The notes under the pieces are model-generated. The model did no database searches. It worked only from the letters and a program-made list of their open reading frames with translations, and was not told the origin of the DNA. Source: Gracilimonas sp. (GTDB lineage: Bacteria; Bacteroidota; Rhodothermia; Balneolales; Balneolaceae). Taken from it: a stretch of 64,000 nt of DNA. Location of the stretch: positions 62,001 through 126,000 of the forward strand of contig NZ_JABURM010000005.1 in assembly GCF_014762685.1 (NCBI RefSeq), in the 5' to 3' direction. Positions 62,190 to 64,000 of this stretch are shown here, in pieces. Made by a program: the position numbers and the translations under genes. How positions within the stretch are numbered: the first letter of the stretch is position 1; every line of letters starts with the position of its first letter.

Positions 62190-63602
62190 TTATTTTTTTA
62201 GTCCATTGGTATATGATTTTACTACGATATAGATAAAAAGAAGACCACCGCCCATGGCAAGTAATCCTCCTATGCTCATTAGTCCAAGGCCAACCATGGC
62301 TTCCATTGAATGAATGCTTTGATCACTCCCGAACATTTTTCTGCCCATCCCTTGCATCCCTGCATAGGCAAAACCGATTACAAAAATAGTTTGTCCTATT
62401 CCAAACAAAAGAGGTTGCCAGCTCACAAGTTTTGCACTTTTTAATCCCTCAAGACTGTAGCCGTATTCTTTCATAAGTACGAATACCATTACCATGTAAG
62501 CTACTGTTACACTTCCAAGTGAAGCGTGATAGTGAGCCGGAATAAGCGTAGATGAAGTTCGGATCATTGCCCCGATTGAAAATCCGGTAACTGCAAGCAG
62601 AACGCTTACAAACAGACCGTTGAAATAGAGGTTTTTAAATAGTGGGCCTGAAATTTGGTTACTTTTGCGGGCTTTCCAGACAACATTGATCACAATTCCT
62701 ATATAAATCAATACCACCGGGAAAATGAACCATCTCATTAATTGAGTAAATCCATTGTAATAAAGCTGACTTGTTGTGCCATCCATAAGAAGGAGGGGCG
62801 AGATTGAGGCAGGTATTACAAGTATGAGTAAAAGCACCCTGTTTTTAGCTTTGGAGATGGTATCTCCACCTGTCAATTTATAAAGGAGAATGAACCAAAC
62901 GGTGAGCATGCCCAGTACATTTGCGAACTGCAGAATATGACCACCTCCCCACATAATTACTTCAAAAAATGTGGTGCGATTTCCAAACTCAGGAGTAATA
63001 ACCCAGGATGTGATAAATGTGCAAATGGCAATTAAAACAAGTAAACCGGCATAACGAATTGATTGTTGAGCATTATCCGTATAGAACGACGGTTTTACTT
63101 TTGGTGAGTGAACAGATGATGGTTTGGATGAGAAAGTGATAATCAGTCCAATTCCGAATAAAAGAATTCCACCTACAAAAAAGGGATGGTCTAAGACGGG
63201 GATATAATTTGCAAGGATTGGCTCTGCATTTTTAAAAAAAATGCTGATTACCATCATAAATACCCCAACTATCGCCACTTTCATGGCAATGTTTAACCTT
63301 AAATTAAAAGTGGTGCTTGTCAATGATATAAATAGCACTGCAAGAAATGAGTAAAACCATACTACCAAAGCAAGATCGACATGAAGTACCAGTGACTTTC
63401 TTGCAAAAAGGGGATCATTAATAAATTCCGTCAACCCGGGGGTGCGAGCCAATACAATTACAGCAGAAAAAAGCCCGGCCAACATAAGGCTGAACAGCGC
63501 CAGCTTAAGCCAACGTTTGGAAAAATCCGTCTGTGAGAGCACGGATTCTATAGACCAGATTTCAACTGGCAACCGAATAGCCTTTTTAAGGATTGTTAAC
63601 AT
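62190..63602 (-). CDS. Haem-copper oxidase-like subunit I paralogue lacking the CuB HH pair
   Basis: This 470-aa protein has about 12 helices. It keeps the low-spin haem His74 (LVLHVDLALVVWF), the helix VI His222 (GGGHILQFANVLG) and the HxH pair His357/His359 (PAHYHASLG) but lacks the HH pair: the helix VII region reads LLMDGTTSQ. It can thus bind haem, but the CuB site appears incomplete. It leads the operon, after the tandem operators. It could be a haem-transfer or electron-transfer partner of the active subunit I, or a separate NO-binding protein; neither is shown. Confidence 0.75.
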   Translation of the reverse strand: MLTILKKAIRLPVEIWSIESVLSQTDFSKRWLKLALFSLMLAGLFSAVIVLARTPGLTEFINDPLFARKSLVLHVDLALVVWFYSFLAVLFISLTSTTFNLRLNIAMKVAIVGVFMMVISIFFKNAEPILANYIPVLDHPFFVGGILLFGIGLIITFSSKPSSVHSPKVKPSFYTDNAQQSIRYAGLLVLIAICTFITSWVITPEFGNRTTFFEVIMWGGGHILQFANVLGMLTVWFILLYKLTGGDTISKAKNRVLLLILVIPASISPLLLMDGTTSQLYYNGFTQLMRWFIFPVVLIYIGIVINVVWKARKSNQISGPLFKNLYFNGLFVSVLLAVTGFSIGAMIRTSSTLIPAHYHASLGSVTVAYMVMVFVLMKEYGYSLEGLKSAKLVSWQPLLFGIGQTIFVIGFAYAGMQGMGRKMFGSDQSIHSMEAMVGLGLMSIGGLLAMGGGLLFIYIVVKSYTNGLKK

Positions 63603-63623
63603 TGATTACAGGTATGGTCAATC

Positions 63624-63647
63624 TTAATAGATATCTTTGTCTATAAT
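63624..63647. promoter_or_regulatory. Operator candidate F2: TTAATAGA(N8)TCTATAAT
   Basis: The left half equals that of F1 and the right half matches TCTATTAA at six of eight positions; the spacer is TATCTTTG. It lies 21 bp upstream of the minus-strand operon start at 63602 and 33 bp from F1 centre to centre, a layout for cooperative binding. Confidence 0.6.
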
Positions 63648-63655
63648 AGGATTCT

Positions 63656-63681
63656 CTTAATAGATAGACAAGTCTATTAAG
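63656..63681. promoter_or_regulatory. Operator candidate F1: CTTAATAGA(N8)TCTATTAAG
   Basis: A perfect 9-bp inverted repeat with spacer TAGACAAG in the divergent region between the NO-reductase operon and the second Rrf2 gene. It has the same N8 geometry as sites A-E but different half-sites, and may be the target of the neighbouring Rrf2 protein. Confidence 0.75.
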
Positions 63682-63860
63682 AAATATTTTTTATATTCTA
63701 ATTAAATAATGGATTTGTAGATGTTTGAAAGATGTTCTAATCTTGCAGGAGTATGCATGAGAGGTAATTTTTTCTTGTTTCTACAGGTAATTAAAAAACT
63801 TCATCACGGTTAAATGACCATCCGGTTTCAAGCCGACTTTAACATTAGGCAGGATTCATT

Positions 63861-64000
63861 ATGTTTCTAAATCAAACATCCCACTATGCATTAAGAGCAA
63901 TGACAGGCTTGGTAAATGCAAGCAATTCAAAGCCAGTTAGTTCAAAAAAACTTGCCGAGTATTCGGATGTACCTTCCCATTATTTGTCGAAGATTATGCG
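63861..64000 (+). CDS. Second Rrf2-family regulator, truncated by the window edge
   Basis: From ATG 63861 an open frame runs to the window edge: MFLNQTSHYALRAMTGL, then SSKKLAEYSDVPSHYLSKIM, the winged-helix start of an Rrf2 protein. Only 46 codons are present, so the sensing cysteines cannot be seen. It is divergent from the haem-copper operon and next to the F sites, so it is the likely regulator of that operon. Confidence 0.85.
   Translation, partial: MFLNQTSHYALRAMTGLVNASNSKPVSSKKLAEYSDVPSHYLSKIM

Overview
The window looks like chromosome from a Balneola/Gracilimonas-type member of the Balneolota/Bacteroidota group. The reasons are an AT-rich base composition, SusC/SusD outer-membrane pairs, a GH144 polysaccharide locus, very few Shine-Dalgarno-dependent starts, a Sec-type (lipobox) NosZ, and electron-transfer genes known from halophilic or marine facultative anaerobes. 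This placement is inference from gene content. No rRNA, tRNA, CRISPR array, transposase or phage gene could be recognised.

Regions: (i) 1-3.3 kb holds a PAS histidine kinase and a DUF420 membrane protein. (ii) 3.4-10.4 kb is a nitrosative-stress block: hemN, an NsrR-like Rrf2 regulator, the RIC/ScdA di-iron repair protein, a 607-aa cysteine-rich protein with a possible FMN-barrel core, and three membrane proteins resembling pieces of haem-copper oxidases. (iii) 10.5-13.9 kb on the minus strand is a Crp/Fnr regulator with a thioredoxin/OsmC/DUF302 thiol cluster. (iv) 14.1-21.7 kb is a nitrous-oxide reductase operon: cytochrome c, nosZ, a membrane protein, nosL, nosD, nosF, nosY and an SQR-like flavoprotein. 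(v) 21.7-31.3 kb carries haem A synthase, a cytochrome c'-like protein, a U32 protein/ferredoxin/ADP-forming acyl-CoA synthetase operon, lipoate ligase and small membrane proteins. (vi) 31.5-36.1 kb is a nitrite-reduction operon: nirK, a nirV-like gene, SCO, a cupredoxin and a porin. (vii) 36.8-53.2 kb is a polysaccharide utilisation locus with two GH144 enzymes, SusC/SusD, a LamG lipoprotein, a sulfatase, GH3 and a membrane-spanning one-component regulator; beta-1,2-glucan is the likeliest substrate. (viii) 53.4-56.4 kb holds two metabolic enzymes. (ix) 56.5-63.6 kb is a minus-strand operon for a CuA-containing haem-copper enzyme whose active-site tyrosine position is Gln, as expected for an eNOR-like NO reductase. 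It comes with a CuB-less paralogue, a 48-aa one-helix protein, an SCO protein and a cytochrome b/ferredoxin/MvhD fusion. (x) A second Rrf2 gene runs off the right end.

Together NirK (nitrite to NO), the haem-copper NO reductase candidate (NO to N2O) and NosZ (N2O to N2) would form a nitrite-to-N2 chain, with RIC repairing NO-damaged Fe-S proteins. A recurrent 8-N8-8 inverted repeat, AATTAAGA(N8)TCTTAAWW, lies just upstream of the NsrR-like gene, ric, nirK, the nos operon and the U32 operon, and suggests one NO-responsive regulon. A related but distinct pair of repeats, TTAATAGA(N8)TCTATTAA, precedes the NO-reductase operon next to the second Rrf2 gene. The least described parts are the 56.5-63.6 kb operon, the 607-aa protein and the haem-copper-like fragments at 8.3-10.4 kb.
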